Shown: in pieces, positions 27,645 through 38,906 of the stretch
How positions within the stretch are numbered: the first letter of the stretch is position 1
Layout: each line of letters begins with the position of its first letter
From: Bacteroides stercoris ATCC 43183
GTDB taxonomy: Bacteria > Bacteroidota > Bacteroidia > Bacteroidales > Bacteroidaceae
Direction: 5' to 3'
Length of the DNA: 64,000 nt
Assembly (NCBI RefSeq): GCF_025147325.1
Contig: NZ_CP102262.1
Coordinates: 1,550,001-1,614,000 of the forward strand
Position numbers and translations under genes: made by a program
The notes under the pieces: model-generated
Told to the model about the DNA's origin: nothing
The model's database searches: none
The model's input: the letters and a program-made list of their open reading frames with translations, nothing else

Positions 27645-27873
27645 GGAAACCCGGCAGCCCCCAATTGCGGAACGAGGTTTTCCCTGATGTTTCACTTTGT
27701 TTTTGTACGTTTATAATAGGATTATGTACTATGTTTTTGCAGATAAACAACTGAGAAATAATTTTTTTTGCGAATTGTAGAATTTTCTTTTGGCTGTTTG
27801 TTTTCTGTTTATTTCTATAGCTATTTGTACATACATATTTCCCATGTTTTCTTTTTTTTGACTTAAAACCCGG

Positions 27874-27903
27874 TTGGGTTTTGATTTGTAGTTTTTATCT
27901 TTG
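27874..27903 (+). promoter_or_regulatory. Bacteroides promoter for the GH2 gene
   Basis: TTG (27874-27876), a 19-base spacer and TATCTTTG (27896-27903) match the consensus, 32 bases upstream of the ATG. Confidence 0.65.
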
Positions 27904-27923
27904 CAGCATACAAACCTGAATAA

Positions 27924-31031
<3,108 letters not shown>

Positions 31032-31102
31032 GGAAACCGGCCGGAAGTAAACGTTTTCCGTAGAGGTACGTTGCATTCAGCCGGACTCTTCTGATATGCA
31101 AG

Positions 31103-31162
31103 GCATCGGACTGCCATTCCAAAGTCGGTTATGAGGCTTTCGGGGGAGTCCGGTGCTTTGTT
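31103..31162 (+). terminator. Candidate terminator after the GH2 gene
   Basis: GCATCGGACT (31103-31112) pairs with AGTCCGGTGC (31147-31156) with one G-U pair, then TTTGTT. The loop is 34 bases and may contain a minor stem. It lies between convergent genes. Confidence 0.5.
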
Positions 31163-31184
31163 CTGTTTACACCTTAGGAGCGAT

Positions 31185-32195
31185 TTATTTTGCTCCGTCC
31201 AGATACCCTTTTTTGAACATATTGACAAAGAGAAAGAACAGGGAAAGTAGTAACGGGCCGAATATGACCCCCATAAATCCAAAAAGGGAGAGGCCGATAA
31301 CAACTCCGAAGACAGTGATGAGCGGATGAATATCGGCCATTTTCTTTTGAATGACGAAACGTATCAGATTATCGAGTTGCGAGATGACAAGGGAACCGAA
31401 TATGACCAGTCCGATTGCTTGGAACCAGTTGCCGATAAGTGCCATGTATACGGCTATGGGAATCCATACCAATGCCGTACCTGCCATGGGTATGATACTG
31501 GCGAAACCTGTAAGAAAGCCTGAAAATAGAATATTGGGAGCATCGAATATCCAATAGCCGAGCATGGCTACTCCGCCTTGTATTACGGCAAGCAAAGGTA
31601 TGCCGATGGCATTGGAACGGACAATCATATTGATTTCGTGTACTATCTCCTGTGTGTTGGTTTCATTGAAAGGAAGAAGTTCGTTGACATATTGCTCCAT
31701 TTTCTTTCCGCCTATCAGCATGAAGTAGAGGACAAATACCAGTACAAACATATTGACGATGAAGCTGCTGATGCCTCCCATTAATGTCTGTCCGATGCGT
31801 GGAAGGGATGAAATGAAGAATGAAAGGCTGTTTCCGCTTAGTACATTGTATCCGGTTCTGGCCTTGATAATGGAGGCGGCTTCTTCAAAAGGTGCAATGA
31901 CTGCCTGCGGATCAAGGTTGATGTTCTGCAGGTTTACTACCGCCAGCCATACTACCAATGCCAGAGGAACGAGAAAGCATAAAATGGCTTCTGCCGTAAT
32001 GACGGTGGCAGCTATGCTCCGTTTTATCTTTCGCTTTTCGGACAGATAAATCATCTGGCGCCTGACCAGTATATAGATGGTCAATGCACCCAACAGACCG
32101 CCTAAGAAGGGAGTGATTTGCCTGGCGAGGATAATCCCCAACCCGATAATGATGGTAATCAATGAATATTTCCAGTATTGCTCTTTTGTACTCAT
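31185..32195 (-). CDS. AI-2E family (PerM/YdiK-type) membrane protein
   Basis: 336 residues with about seven or eight hydrophobic helices. The typical AI-2E pattern is visible: an N-terminal pair of helices (IIIGLGIILARQITPFLGGL), a soluble loop, then the C-terminal GGVAMLGYWIFDAPNILFSGFLTG and PMAGTALVWIPIAVYM segments. Members are proposed exporters; some act as sodium/proton antiporters, and autoinducer-2 export is proved for few. No partner is obvious. The YrdC-type gene lies 76 bases upstream on the same strand. Confidence 0.9.
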   Translation of the reverse strand: MSTKEQYWKYSLITIIIGLGIILARQITPFLGGLLGALTIYILVRRQMIYLSEKRKIKRSIAATVITAEAILCFLVPLALVVWLAVVNLQNINLDPQAVIAPFEEAASIIKARTGYNVLSGNSLSFFISSLPRIGQTLMGGISSFIVNMFVLVFVLYFMLIGGKKMEQYVNELLPFNETNTQEIVHEINMIVRSNAIGIPLLAVIQGGVAMLGYWIFDAPNILFSGFLTGFASIIPMAGTALVWIPIAVYMALIGNWFQAIGLVIFGSLVISQLDNLIRFVIQKKMADIHPLITVFGVVIGLSLFGFMGVIFGPLLLSLFFLFVNMFKKGYLDGAK

Positions 32196-32271
32196 AGAAT
32201 ATGTTGTTTCTTTGAAAAAGAAACATTATAAGAGCCGGAAATGTTTTTGAGGAATATGCGGAGATTGAATT

Positions 32272-32886
32272 TTATCCTTCGTCCAGCCAGCCTTTTCCCT
32301 GACGTACGATTTCTGCCTCGCCACCGGTGCAGTCCACTACTGTGGAACCCTCTATGCCACCTATTCCACCGTCGATAACCAGGTCGACGATATTGCCGAA
32401 CTTCTCATCAATCAGTTCGGGGTCGGTGCAGTATTCAATGTCTTCGTTTTCGTTATGGGGGAGTGTGGCGGTCATGATAGGGGCATCCAGCAGGCGTGCC
32501 AGCTCCCGTATTATCGGATGGTCGGGCATACGGATTCCTACTTCTTTCCGGTTGCGGAATATCTTCGGCAGACGGACTGTGCCGTTTAAGATAAAGGTGA
32601 AAGCGCCCGGAAGGTTGCGCTTCATTAATTTAAACGTGTTGTTGTCGAACTTGGCATATTCGCTGATGCTGCTCAGGTCGTAGCAGATGATGGAAAGGTT
32701 GTTCTTCTTGGGGTCGGTGTTTTTGAGCTGGCAGATACGTTCTATCGCACGTTCCTTCAGTCCGTGGCAGCCGATGGCATACATGGTGTCGGTGGGGTAG
32801 ATGATGATGCCGCCGTCGTTCAGAATGTCGATTACTTGTTGCAAATCTGCCGGGTTGTTGTTCTTTTCATAAAGTTTCAGAAGCAT
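32272..32886 (-). CDS. Second YrdC/Sua5-family protein (YciO type)
   Basis: 204 residues. The YrdC fold motifs are YPTDTMYAIGCHG near residue 36, EVGIRMPDHPIIREL and the C-terminal IDGGIGGIEGSTVVDC. Lacking the STSAN motif (it reads MTATLPHNENED), it looks closer to YciO than to TsaC. YciO proteins bind ATP-like ligands, but their part in t6A formation is weak or unproved. The true TsaC is probably at 7762-8325. It is followed on the same strand by the AI-2E gene. Confidence 0.82.
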   Translation of the reverse strand: MLLKLYEKNNNPADLQQVIDILNDGGIIIYPTDTMYAIGCHGLKERAIERICQLKNTDPKKNNLSIICYDLSSISEYAKFDNNTFKLMKRNLPGAFTFILNGTVRLPKIFRNRKEVGIRMPDHPIIRELARLLDAPIMTATLPHNENEDIEYCTDPELIDEKFGNIVDLVIDGGIGGIEGSTVVDCTGGEAEIVRQGKGWLDEG

Positions 32887-32965
32887 GATATTGTCGGACT
32901 TGGTTTAAAAGTATATTACAAAAGTAATAATAAGTTTCTTGAAATCAAATGTATAAGGATGGATT

Positions 32966-34981
32966 TTATTTTGAGGAGCGCTTTTTGCGGAGTTCTTCCG
33001 CCAATCGCCATTGCAAGGCTGCTTCAACCTCTTTTCCGGCTTGCATCAAAGCGTCCCCGAAGAGTTCGTGAGCCCCGGCATGTTCGGGCTTTAGGGTGGT
33101 GGCTTTGTCCAGGTCGGCTATGGCACCTTCAATGTTTCCGAGTTTAAGCCGCAACTTTCCACGGTTGTACACGGTTTTGAATTCGGCGGGGCGCAAGCGT
33201 ACGGCACGGTTCAGGCATTCTTCGGCTTCCTGGTATTGGTTTTCGTTGAAGAGGGTGACGCCTTTTCGCACCCAGGCATCCGTGTATTCGGGATAAAGCT
33301 CCAAAGCTTTGTCATAATTGGCAAGGGCGGCACGGGCGTCGCGGGCTTGGGTGATGCACTCGTTCCCCATGGCATAATATTCGCGGGCGTAGTCTTGCAG
33401 GCGCTTCCGCTGTTTTTCCATGTCTTGTTTCAGGCAGACGTTCTCCGCTTTCAGCCGGTTGATGATATTCAGCTTTTTGCGGATAAGACGTTGCACTACG
33501 GGTTTCTCGATGTCATAACGGGAATGGATGGCCTTGAAGAATTCATTGAGGAAAGTCTCGAAGTCTCCCTGGTCGAAGGCTTTGGCTGCCGCTACATATT
33601 GCACATCTGCCTGTGCCTGCTTCAAGGCACGGTCAATGGCCTGGCGGTTGTTGAAGCGTTGGGCGAATCCTACAATTTCGGGACGTACGAATACATCGGC
33701 GCGGCTGACGGGCTTTTTCAGTTGTATCCCTTCCAGCGATGTGCACCGGCTGAGTGCCACGTATGCTTGTCCACCGGCAAATACGCCACCGGTGAAGTCG
33801 ATGACTACCCGGCTGAAAGTCAGTCCCTGGCTTTTATGGACAGTGATGGCCCATGCCAGTCGTACAGGATATTGGGTGAAAGTTCCTAATTCCTCTTCCT
33901 CAATCTGTTTTTTTTCTTCGTTGTATTTGTAGCGGATATTCCGCCAGGACTCCCGTTTCACATCACATTCCTTGCCGTCGTCGGTAATGATGTAGAGTGT
34001 TTCTTCAATAGGGTCGAAGCCGCTGACAATGCCGATTGTACCGTTTACCCACCGGCGGTCGAAATCGTTTTTAATGAAAATGATTTGAGCGCCCGGTTTG
34101 AGTACCAGTTCCTGAGAGGTGGGAAGGCTGCTTTCGGGAAAGTCGCCCATGATTTCACCATGAAACGTAACGGGGTCTCCCGGAAGCTCGGCAAGTTTTT
34201 TGTCATTGATATAATCCACATTATCGCGGCGGGTGGCGAGGGTGATGTACATATCGGCTTCGGACTGTTCTATCTGTGTACCGTAGCGGGTATTGAGCAG
34301 TTGCAGGTCGGCAGCGCCTACTGTATTGCTCCGTATATGGTCCAGTACGTTGACAAATACCTTGTCGGTCTGACGGTAGACGGTTTGCAGTTCAATGGAC
34401 ACGAGGTCTATCTGTCCGAATACTCTTGCAGAGAAGAAATAAGGGGTAGGATAGAAACGGTTCAGTATGTCCCGTTCGTCCCCTTTCACTACGGGTTCCA
34501 ACTGGAATACATCGCCCACCAGCAGGATTTGTTTTCCGCCGAAAGGCTCCCTGAGGTTGCGTGAGTAAACCCGCAAAATACGGTCGACGGCATCGATGAT
34601 ATCTGCCCGTACCATGGAAATCTCGTCGATGATAACCAGCTCCAATTCTTCAAGGAGCTTGCGGTGAGGTTTGGTGTATTTAAAGAATTCGTGGATGCGT
34701 CCCCGTTGTAAGCTGAAATTGGGGTCATCGGGCAGCAGAGGATAAAACGGCAGTTTGAAGAAACTGTGCAGCGTGCTTCCCCCCGCATTGATGGCGGCAA
34801 TTCCCGTAGGAGCCAGCACAACGTGTTTCTTCTTGGTATGTTCGCAGATATACCGGAGAAAGGTAGACTTTCCCGTACCCGCTTTCCCCGTCAGGAAAAC
34901 AGACTGGCGGGTGTACTGTATGAGGTTCAAGGCATCTTGAAACTCCTTGTTCTGAGTGTCGGGTACGAAGGACATATGCAT
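32966..34981 (-). CDS. Pif1/RecD-like helicase with C-terminal TPR region
   Basis: 671 residues. Walker A GKAGTGKST at 32-40, Walker B LVIIDEIS, GDVFQLEPV (motif III) and the C-terminal TVHKSQGLTFSRVVIDF and YVALSRCTSLEGI motifs mark a superfamily 1B Pif1-like 5'-3' DNA helicase. Residues from about 535 to the end are a tandem TPR array (YYAMGNECITQAR, ALELYPEYTDAWVRKG, AVRLRPAEFKTVYNRG). The tail probably recruits a partner, which is not identified. Two starts are possible, at residue 1 or 3 (MHMSF). The HAD gene lies 16 bases upstream on the same strand. Confidence 0.88.
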   Translation of the reverse strand: MHMSFVPDTQNKEFQDALNLIQYTRQSVFLTGKAGTGKSTFLRYICEHTKKKHVVLAPTGIAAINAGGSTLHSFFKLPFYPLLPDDPNFSLQRGRIHEFFKYTKPHRKLLEELELVIIDEISMVRADIIDAVDRILRVYSRNLREPFGGKQILLVGDVFQLEPVVKGDERDILNRFYPTPYFFSARVFGQIDLVSIELQTVYRQTDKVFVNVLDHIRSNTVGAADLQLLNTRYGTQIEQSEADMYITLATRRDNVDYINDKKLAELPGDPVTFHGEIMGDFPESSLPTSQELVLKPGAQIIFIKNDFDRRWVNGTIGIVSGFDPIEETLYIITDDGKECDVKRESWRNIRYKYNEEKKQIEEEELGTFTQYPVRLAWAITVHKSQGLTFSRVVIDFTGGVFAGGQAYVALSRCTSLEGIQLKKPVSRADVFVRPEIVGFAQRFNNRQAIDRALKQAQADVQYVAAAKAFDQGDFETFLNEFFKAIHSRYDIEKPVVQRLIRKKLNIINRLKAENVCLKQDMEKQRKRLQDYAREYYAMGNECITQARDARAALANYDKALELYPEYTDAWVRKGVTLFNENQYQEAEECLNRAVRLRPAEFKTVYNRGKLRLKLGNIEGAIADLDKATTLKPEHAGAHELFGDALMQAGKEVEAALQWRLAEELRKKRSSK

Positions 34982-34997
34982 AGCTGGCTTTCAACCC

Positions 34998-35792
34998 TCA
35001 ACTTTCGATTATTCCGTATTGTTTTAGTGCATTGGCTATGCCGTTGTCGTCAACGCTCGTAGTGACATAACCGGCTGCGGCTTTAACATCGTCTTTGGCA
35101 TTGCCCATAGCCACTCCAATGCCTGCATGACGCAACATGCTGATATCGTTTCCACCGTCGCCGAAAGCCATCGTTTCTTCCAGACGGATGCCGAAATGCC
35201 GGATTATCTCGTCGATGCCGCGTTGTTTGGTATTTCCTTTGGCGGTGACATCTACAAATGCCGGATGCCAGCGTCCCATTTCGCAGTTGGGAATGGAAGG
35301 CAGCAGGAGTTGTTCTTCTTCAATATCGATAAAGGGCGTCAGTTGGTAGTACTCCTTGTCCGAATGGTTGTCTGTATAGGGTTTGGGTGGGATGGGGTCT
35401 GTTTTGAGTTGTCTGTTGAATATCTCTGTTACGAGTTCGCCCGGCTGATTGACGCAAATATCGTGTTCACCCACCAGTATGCAGGGGAGATTGCGCTCGT
35501 GACAGAAGCCTGTCAGTGCATCGACTTCGGCTGCCGGTATGGGACTTTTGTAGATAACGGTATCGTCCACAAAACAATAGGCGCCGTTCATGGTGATGTA
35601 GCCGTCTATCAGTTTCCGTTCCTGCAGGGCGGCGAGGTTATTGATGATGACACGCGGACGTCCGGTAGAAATGAATATCTGTATGCCTTTGGCTTTGGCG
35701 GCTTCCAGCGCTTCGATGGTGGAAACGGGAATCTGGTGGGTCTTGAAGCTCACCAGTGTACCGTCGATGTCAAAAAACAGGGCTTTAATCAT
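34998..35792 (-). CDS. Cof-type HAD-IIB sugar-phosphate phosphatase
   Basis: 264 residues from the start MIKALFFDIDGTL; an upstream extension of 9 residues is in frame but unlikely. Motif I D8-x-D10, motif II STGR, a C2-type cap, and motif IV GDGGNDISMLRHAG are all present. Such enzymes dephosphorylate sugar phosphates or flavin and nucleotide phosphates. It precedes the helicase gene by 16 bases and is divergent from the PatB gene, with overlapping promoters. Confidence 0.9.
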   Translation of the reverse strand: MIKALFFDIDGTLVSFKTHQIPVSTIEALEAAKAKGIQIFISTGRPRVIINNLAALQERKLIDGYITMNGAYCFVDDTVIYKSPIPAAEVDALTGFCHERNLPCILVGEHDICVNQPGELVTEIFNRQLKTDPIPPKPYTDNHSDKEYYQLTPFIDIEEEQLLLPSIPNCEMGRWHPAFVDVTAKGNTKQRGIDEIIRHFGIRLEETMAFGDGGNDISMLRHAGIGVAMGNAKDDVKAAAGYVTTSVDDNGIANALKQYGIIES

Positions 35793-35816
35793 ATATGTCT
35801 CTTTTAAATTGGTTGG

Positions 35817-35853
35817 CAAATTTACTCAAAAGCAAAGATATTTCGTACTTTTG
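35817..35853. promoter_or_regulatory. Divergent promoter region between the HAD and PatB genes
   Basis: TACTTTTG (35846-35853, plus strand) is a -7 element for the PatB gene. TATCTTTG (35833-35840) or TAAATTTG (35817-35824) on the minus strand can serve the HAD gene. The two directions almost overlap, so expression may be mutually exclusive. Confidence 0.5.
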
Positions 35854-35912
35854 CGAATAATTTTATATACTGTCGTTAAACTCGGAAACTCAATTAAAAT
35901 AGCTTGAACCTT

Positions 35913-37094
35913 ATGAAGTATAATTTTGATGAAGTGATTGAACGCCGCGGTACGGACTCCGTAAAATGGGACGGCGTGGAGAATGTATGGGGACGTAAAG
36001 ATTTGCTTCCCATGTGGGTGGCCGATATGGATTTCCGTACGCCGCCTTTTGTGATGGATGCGTTGCGCCGTCGTCTCGACCACGAGGTTTTGGGATATAC
36101 TTTTGCCTGTGAGGAGTGGTATACCTCTATTTGCAGTTGGTTGCACAAGCGTCACCAGTGGGATGTTACGCGTGATATGCTGACGTTTGTTCCCGGAATT
36201 GTACGCGGGCAGGCCTTTGCGCTGCAATGCTTTACCAAACCGGGCGACAAGGTAATGGTAATGACTCCGGTGTACCATCCTTTTTTCCTGGTGACCGAAC
36301 GCTTGGGACGCGAAGTGGTCTATTCTCCGCTCGATTTGTACGACGGGCATTATCATATTGATTTTGAGCGTTTCTCTAAGGATATCCGGGGATGCAGGTT
36401 GCTTATCCTTTGTAATCCCCATAATCCGGGCGGACGTGTATGGACGGTCGAAGAACTGCGTCGGATAGCGGATATTTGTAAAGAGAGCGGGACTATGGTC
36501 GTTTCCGACGAGATACACGCAGATCTTACCTTACCCCCTTATAAGCATCATCCTTTCGCCACGGTGTCCGAGGCTGCCGCACAGAATTCTCTTACTTTTA
36601 TGGCTCCCAGCAAGGCTTTCAATATGCCGGGATTGGGCAGTTCGTATGCCATAGCGGTGAATGAGGATATTCGTCGGCGTTTCCGGGAGTTTATGGAAGC
36701 GGGCGAGTTCTGCGAAGGGCATTTATTTGCTTACATCGGCGCTGCAGCTGCCTATACGCACGGTGAAGAGTGGCTGGAACAGGTACTCGGATATGTACAG
36801 GCCAATATCGACTTTACGGAGAATTATCTGAAAGAACATGTTCCGGGCATCGGTATGATACGCCCGCAGGCCTCTTATCTCGTTTTTCTGGATTGTAGGG
36901 CATTGGGCCTGCCGCAAGAGAAGTTGGCAAGACTGTTTGCGGAAAAAGCTCATCTGGCCCTGAATGACGGGACGATGTTCGGCAAACCGGGAGAAGGCTT
37001 TATGCGGTTGAATGTAGGCTGTCCCCGTTCGGTGCTGCAAAAAGCGCTGGAACAACTGTCCGCAGCGGTTAAGGAAGAGATGGCAAAGGGATAG
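35913..37094 (+). CDS. PatB/MalY-type PLP-dependent C-S lyase
   Basis: 393 residues from ATG 35913 (a TTG three codons upstream is less likely). The fold type I aminotransferase signature includes the N-terminal DSVKWDG and LPMWVADMDF, PHNPGGRVW, DEIHADL, and the PLP lysine K234 in APSKAFNMPGL. PatB/MalY enzymes cleave cystathionine or cysteine conjugates to a thiol or H2S, pyruvate and ammonia. A plain aminotransferase is the alternative, but the DMDF N-terminus favours the lyase branch. A 347-base region without an ordinary gene follows. Confidence 0.9.
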   Translation: MKYNFDEVIERRGTDSVKWDGVENVWGRKDLLPMWVADMDFRTPPFVMDALRRRLDHEVLGYTFACEEWYTSICSWLHKRHQWDVTRDMLTFVPGIVRGQAFALQCFTKPGDKVMVMTPVYHPFFLVTERLGREVVYSPLDLYDGHYHIDFERFSKDIRGCRLLILCNPHNPGGRVWTVEELRRIADICKESGTMVVSDEIHADLTLPPYKHHPFATVSEAAAQNSLTFMAPSKAFNMPGLGSSYAIAVNEDIRRRFREFMEAGEFCEGHLFAYIGAAAAYTHGEEWLEQVLGYVQANIDFTENYLKEHVPGIGMIRPQASYLVFLDCRALGLPQEKLARLFAEKAHLALNDGTMFGKPGEGFMRLNVGCPRSVLQKALEQLSAAVKEEMAKG

Positions 37095-37175
37095 GGCTGG
37101 CAGAAATACATGGTTGAATGGCGGCGTTACCTATTTATAATGACTGTCGTTCTTTAATATACCTATATCAGGTGA

Positions 37176-37206
37176 TTGCGGCATCGGGTGCGATGCCGTA
37201 TCTTTG
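37176..37206 (+). promoter_or_regulatory. Promoter without an obvious large gene
   Basis: TTG (37176-37178), a 20-base spacer and TATCTTTG (37199-37206) match the Bacteroides consensus. The transcript would start near 37213, run over a 13-codon ORF (ATG 37260) and meet the hairpin at 37274-37310. Confidence 0.6.
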
Positions 37207-37273
37207 CAACATCAGATTTAAAGAATGAATTAGTTAGTCATAATTACGTAACCACTTTTATGAAGATAAAAGG

Positions 37274-37310
37274 ATCCCCGTTTTCCGATGCGACATCGTG
37301 AAGCGGGGAT
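37274..37310 (+). other. Hairpin of a possible small RNA or regulated leader
   Basis: ATCCCCG (37274-37280) pairs with CGGGGAT (37304-37310). Inside, CGATG (37286-37290) pairs with CATCG (37294-37298). TTGTTTTG follows. The ATG of the downstream 56-codon ORF sits in the inner stem. It can act as a terminator for a ~100-base RNA or mask that start. Confidence 0.55.
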
Positions 37311-37458
37311 TTGTTTTGTGGCGGATGCGGCGGAGATACCTGCCGGACTGATGAAGTTCCAGCGGCAGGTCAATATGTTTTCCTCCTATGGGGAAACGGG
37401 TTTTGCATTCTTTCTTCCGGCAGGCTGTGTGGAAGAAAGGATTATAAAGTATCTTTAA
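37288..37458 (+). CDS. Possible small protein, 56 codons
   Basis: The frame begins MRHREAGICFVADAAEIPAG and ends CVEERIIKYL, with codon use much like neighbouring genes. I do not recognise a family. It is preceded by a consensus promoter, but the start codon lies within a stem and no clear ribosome-binding site is seen. The last 17 bases overlap the convergent LuxR-type gene. It may be a real small gene, or the end of a decayed one. The rest of 37095-37441 holds only the promoter and hairpin described separately. Confidence 0.35.
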   Translation: MRHREAGICFVADAAEIPAGLMKFQRQVNMFSSYGETGFAFFLPAGCVEERIIKYL

Positions 37459-38056
37459 TATCGCTCAGTTCTACCAGCTTGTTCACAATGGCATAGATGG
37501 TGAGGCCTGCGGGAGAATGTATCTGCAACTTGCGTGCAATGTTGCGGCGGTGGGTGATGACGGTATGGATAGACAGATACAGTTTGTCGGCAATCGCCTT
37601 GTTGGTCATGCCTTTTACGACGCAGGTAATGATTTCCTTTTCACGTTGGCTGAGCGTTTCCTGTTCGCTGTCCTTCTCATCTTCTTCTTCGGTATGGAGA
37701 AGACGGTTGATTTTTGTGGTAATCATTTCGATATCGTCACAGATGGCGATGCTTTCGTCATACTCTTTCAGCGCATTATTGTCGATGACGGAACATACCA
37801 ATGCGATGTATTTGATACTGTTTCCGTTATGGTTTGTCTTGAAAGAGGGCAGGTCGAACCAACCGCCGAAAGTAGGGTTTACGATTACAATATCGGGAGT
37901 GTGCAGATGTATAAAGTTCTGCAATGCTTCCGGTGACGACACCTCGATGGGGTGCGCATTCAGATTGGGAATGCGTTTGAGCACTGCCGCAAGACCACTT
38001 CGTACAATGACCGAAGTTTCTGCAACAACTATTTTCAGAGAAATATTATTGTTCAT
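37442..38056 (-). CDS. LuxR-type regulator with degenerate receiver domain
   Basis: 204 residues. The C-terminal LuxR/NarL helix-turn-helix (SQREKEIITCVVKGMTNKAI, then LYLSIHTVITHRRNIARKL) is clear. The N-terminal ~120 residues follow the receiver pattern (LKIVVAETSVIVRSGLAAVL), but the acidic pair is reduced to Glu13 and the phosphoacceptor position holds Asn60 (DIVIVNPTFGG). It is therefore probably not controlled by ordinary phosphorylation. Its start overlaps the end of the hemerythrin gene by 11 bases, so the two are translated together and likely act in one pathway. Confidence 0.85.
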   Translation of the reverse strand: MNNNISLKIVVAETSVIVRSGLAAVLKRIPNLNAHPIEVSSPEALQNFIHLHTPDIVIVNPTFGGWFDLPSFKTNHNGNSIKYIALVCSVIDNNALKEYDESIAICDDIEMITTKINRLLHTEEEDEKDSEQETLSQREKEIITCVVKGMTNKAIADKLYLSIHTVITHRRNIARKLQIHSPAGLTIYAIVNKLVELSDIKDTL

Positions 38057-38750
38057 CTTTCAGTCTTTTTTCTATTTGCGCTACGGCGGGAACAAACATA
38101 TAGTCTTCTACCTGGCAATGCGATGCAAGGTCCTGTTCGCAATTGAAGATGTCGAAAAGGACGGCGTTCAGAAGATTGTTGTTCTCTTTTTCCGGATAGT
38201 ACTTGATGATGATGTTTTTCAGTTCCTTCAGCTTGGTGTCTATCTGGTTGTGCTTGCTGGCGAAAGTGGCGATGTTGTACACATCGGACGGTCTGCCTTG
38301 CAGCAGTTGCTCCACGTAAGTGAAGACGGCTTTGTTTTCGTATTCCATGTGGCGGCGCACTTCTTTGGCGTATTCGTCAAAGAACTTAAGGATGAGATAA
38401 GCCACATCATTGTCTCTGGAGCAGTCTATGGCTTCTATCAGCTTACGGCGCATGGCAGGCAGGTTGAAGTCGAGGAAGTAGGCGTGTGCGCGTTTCAGAT
38501 AATCCATCAGTGCCGGAATCGAGAATGAATCATTGTCCGCACTGTACGAGTATTGCTCCTCGCTGATGAAATTGGCTACGGCGAGGAAAGTGCGGTAGTC
38601 TACATGCTGGGCTTCGCAGACATCCTTTACACTCTTGTCTCCGAAGCCGAGCGACAGCCCGAAACGGCTCATCACCATTAATAAGGAGTAATTGTCACAG
38701 ATGAGGTCGCTCATCTTGTCCGTAGCCCGATATTTATGTTGTTCATTCAT
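38046..38750 (-). CDS. Hemerythrin-like (HHE) domain protein
   Basis: 234 residues. An N-terminal ~65-residue helical part (ATDKMSDLICDNYSLLMVMS) resembles the ScdA/RIC lead domain but lacks its CCG cysteines. The rest has the spaced iron ligands of an HHE domain: RAHAYF, RRHMEYENK, SKHNQID and SHCQVEDYMF. Such proteins bind a di-iron centre and sense or handle O2, NO or oxidative damage; repair of iron centres (RIC) is the closest known role. It is translationally coupled to the LuxR-type gene, suggesting an iron/oxygen-sensing input to transcription. Confidence 0.85.
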   Translation of the reverse strand: MNEQHKYRATDKMSDLICDNYSLLMVMSRFGLSLGFGDKSVKDVCEAQHVDYRTFLAVANFISEEQYSYSADNDSFSIPALMDYLKRAHAYFLDFNLPAMRRKLIEAIDCSRDNDVAYLILKFFDEYAKEVRRHMEYENKAVFTYVEQLLQGRPSDVYNIATFASKHNQIDTKLKELKNIIIKYYPEKENNNLLNAVLFDIFNCEQDLASHCQVEDYMFVPAVAQIEKRLKDEQ

Positions 38751-38870
38751 TGCAGGTTATTTCTTTCCACTCTATGTTTCGGGCGCAAAGTAACGGCTTT
38801 TCTTCGAGAACTGCAATCGCTATTTGTAGGTATTTTGACCGGTGTGATATACTAATCCGGATTGATTTTT

Positions 38871-38878
38871 TATCTTTG
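38871..38878 (+). promoter_or_regulatory. -7 element for the Ntn-hydrolase/GH3 pair
   Basis: TATCTTTG lies 28 bases upstream of the start codon. No TTTG at proper spacing was found. Confidence 0.5.
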
Positions 38879-38906
38879 TCGAGATTAACGGTAAAACTTC
38901 TTTGCT

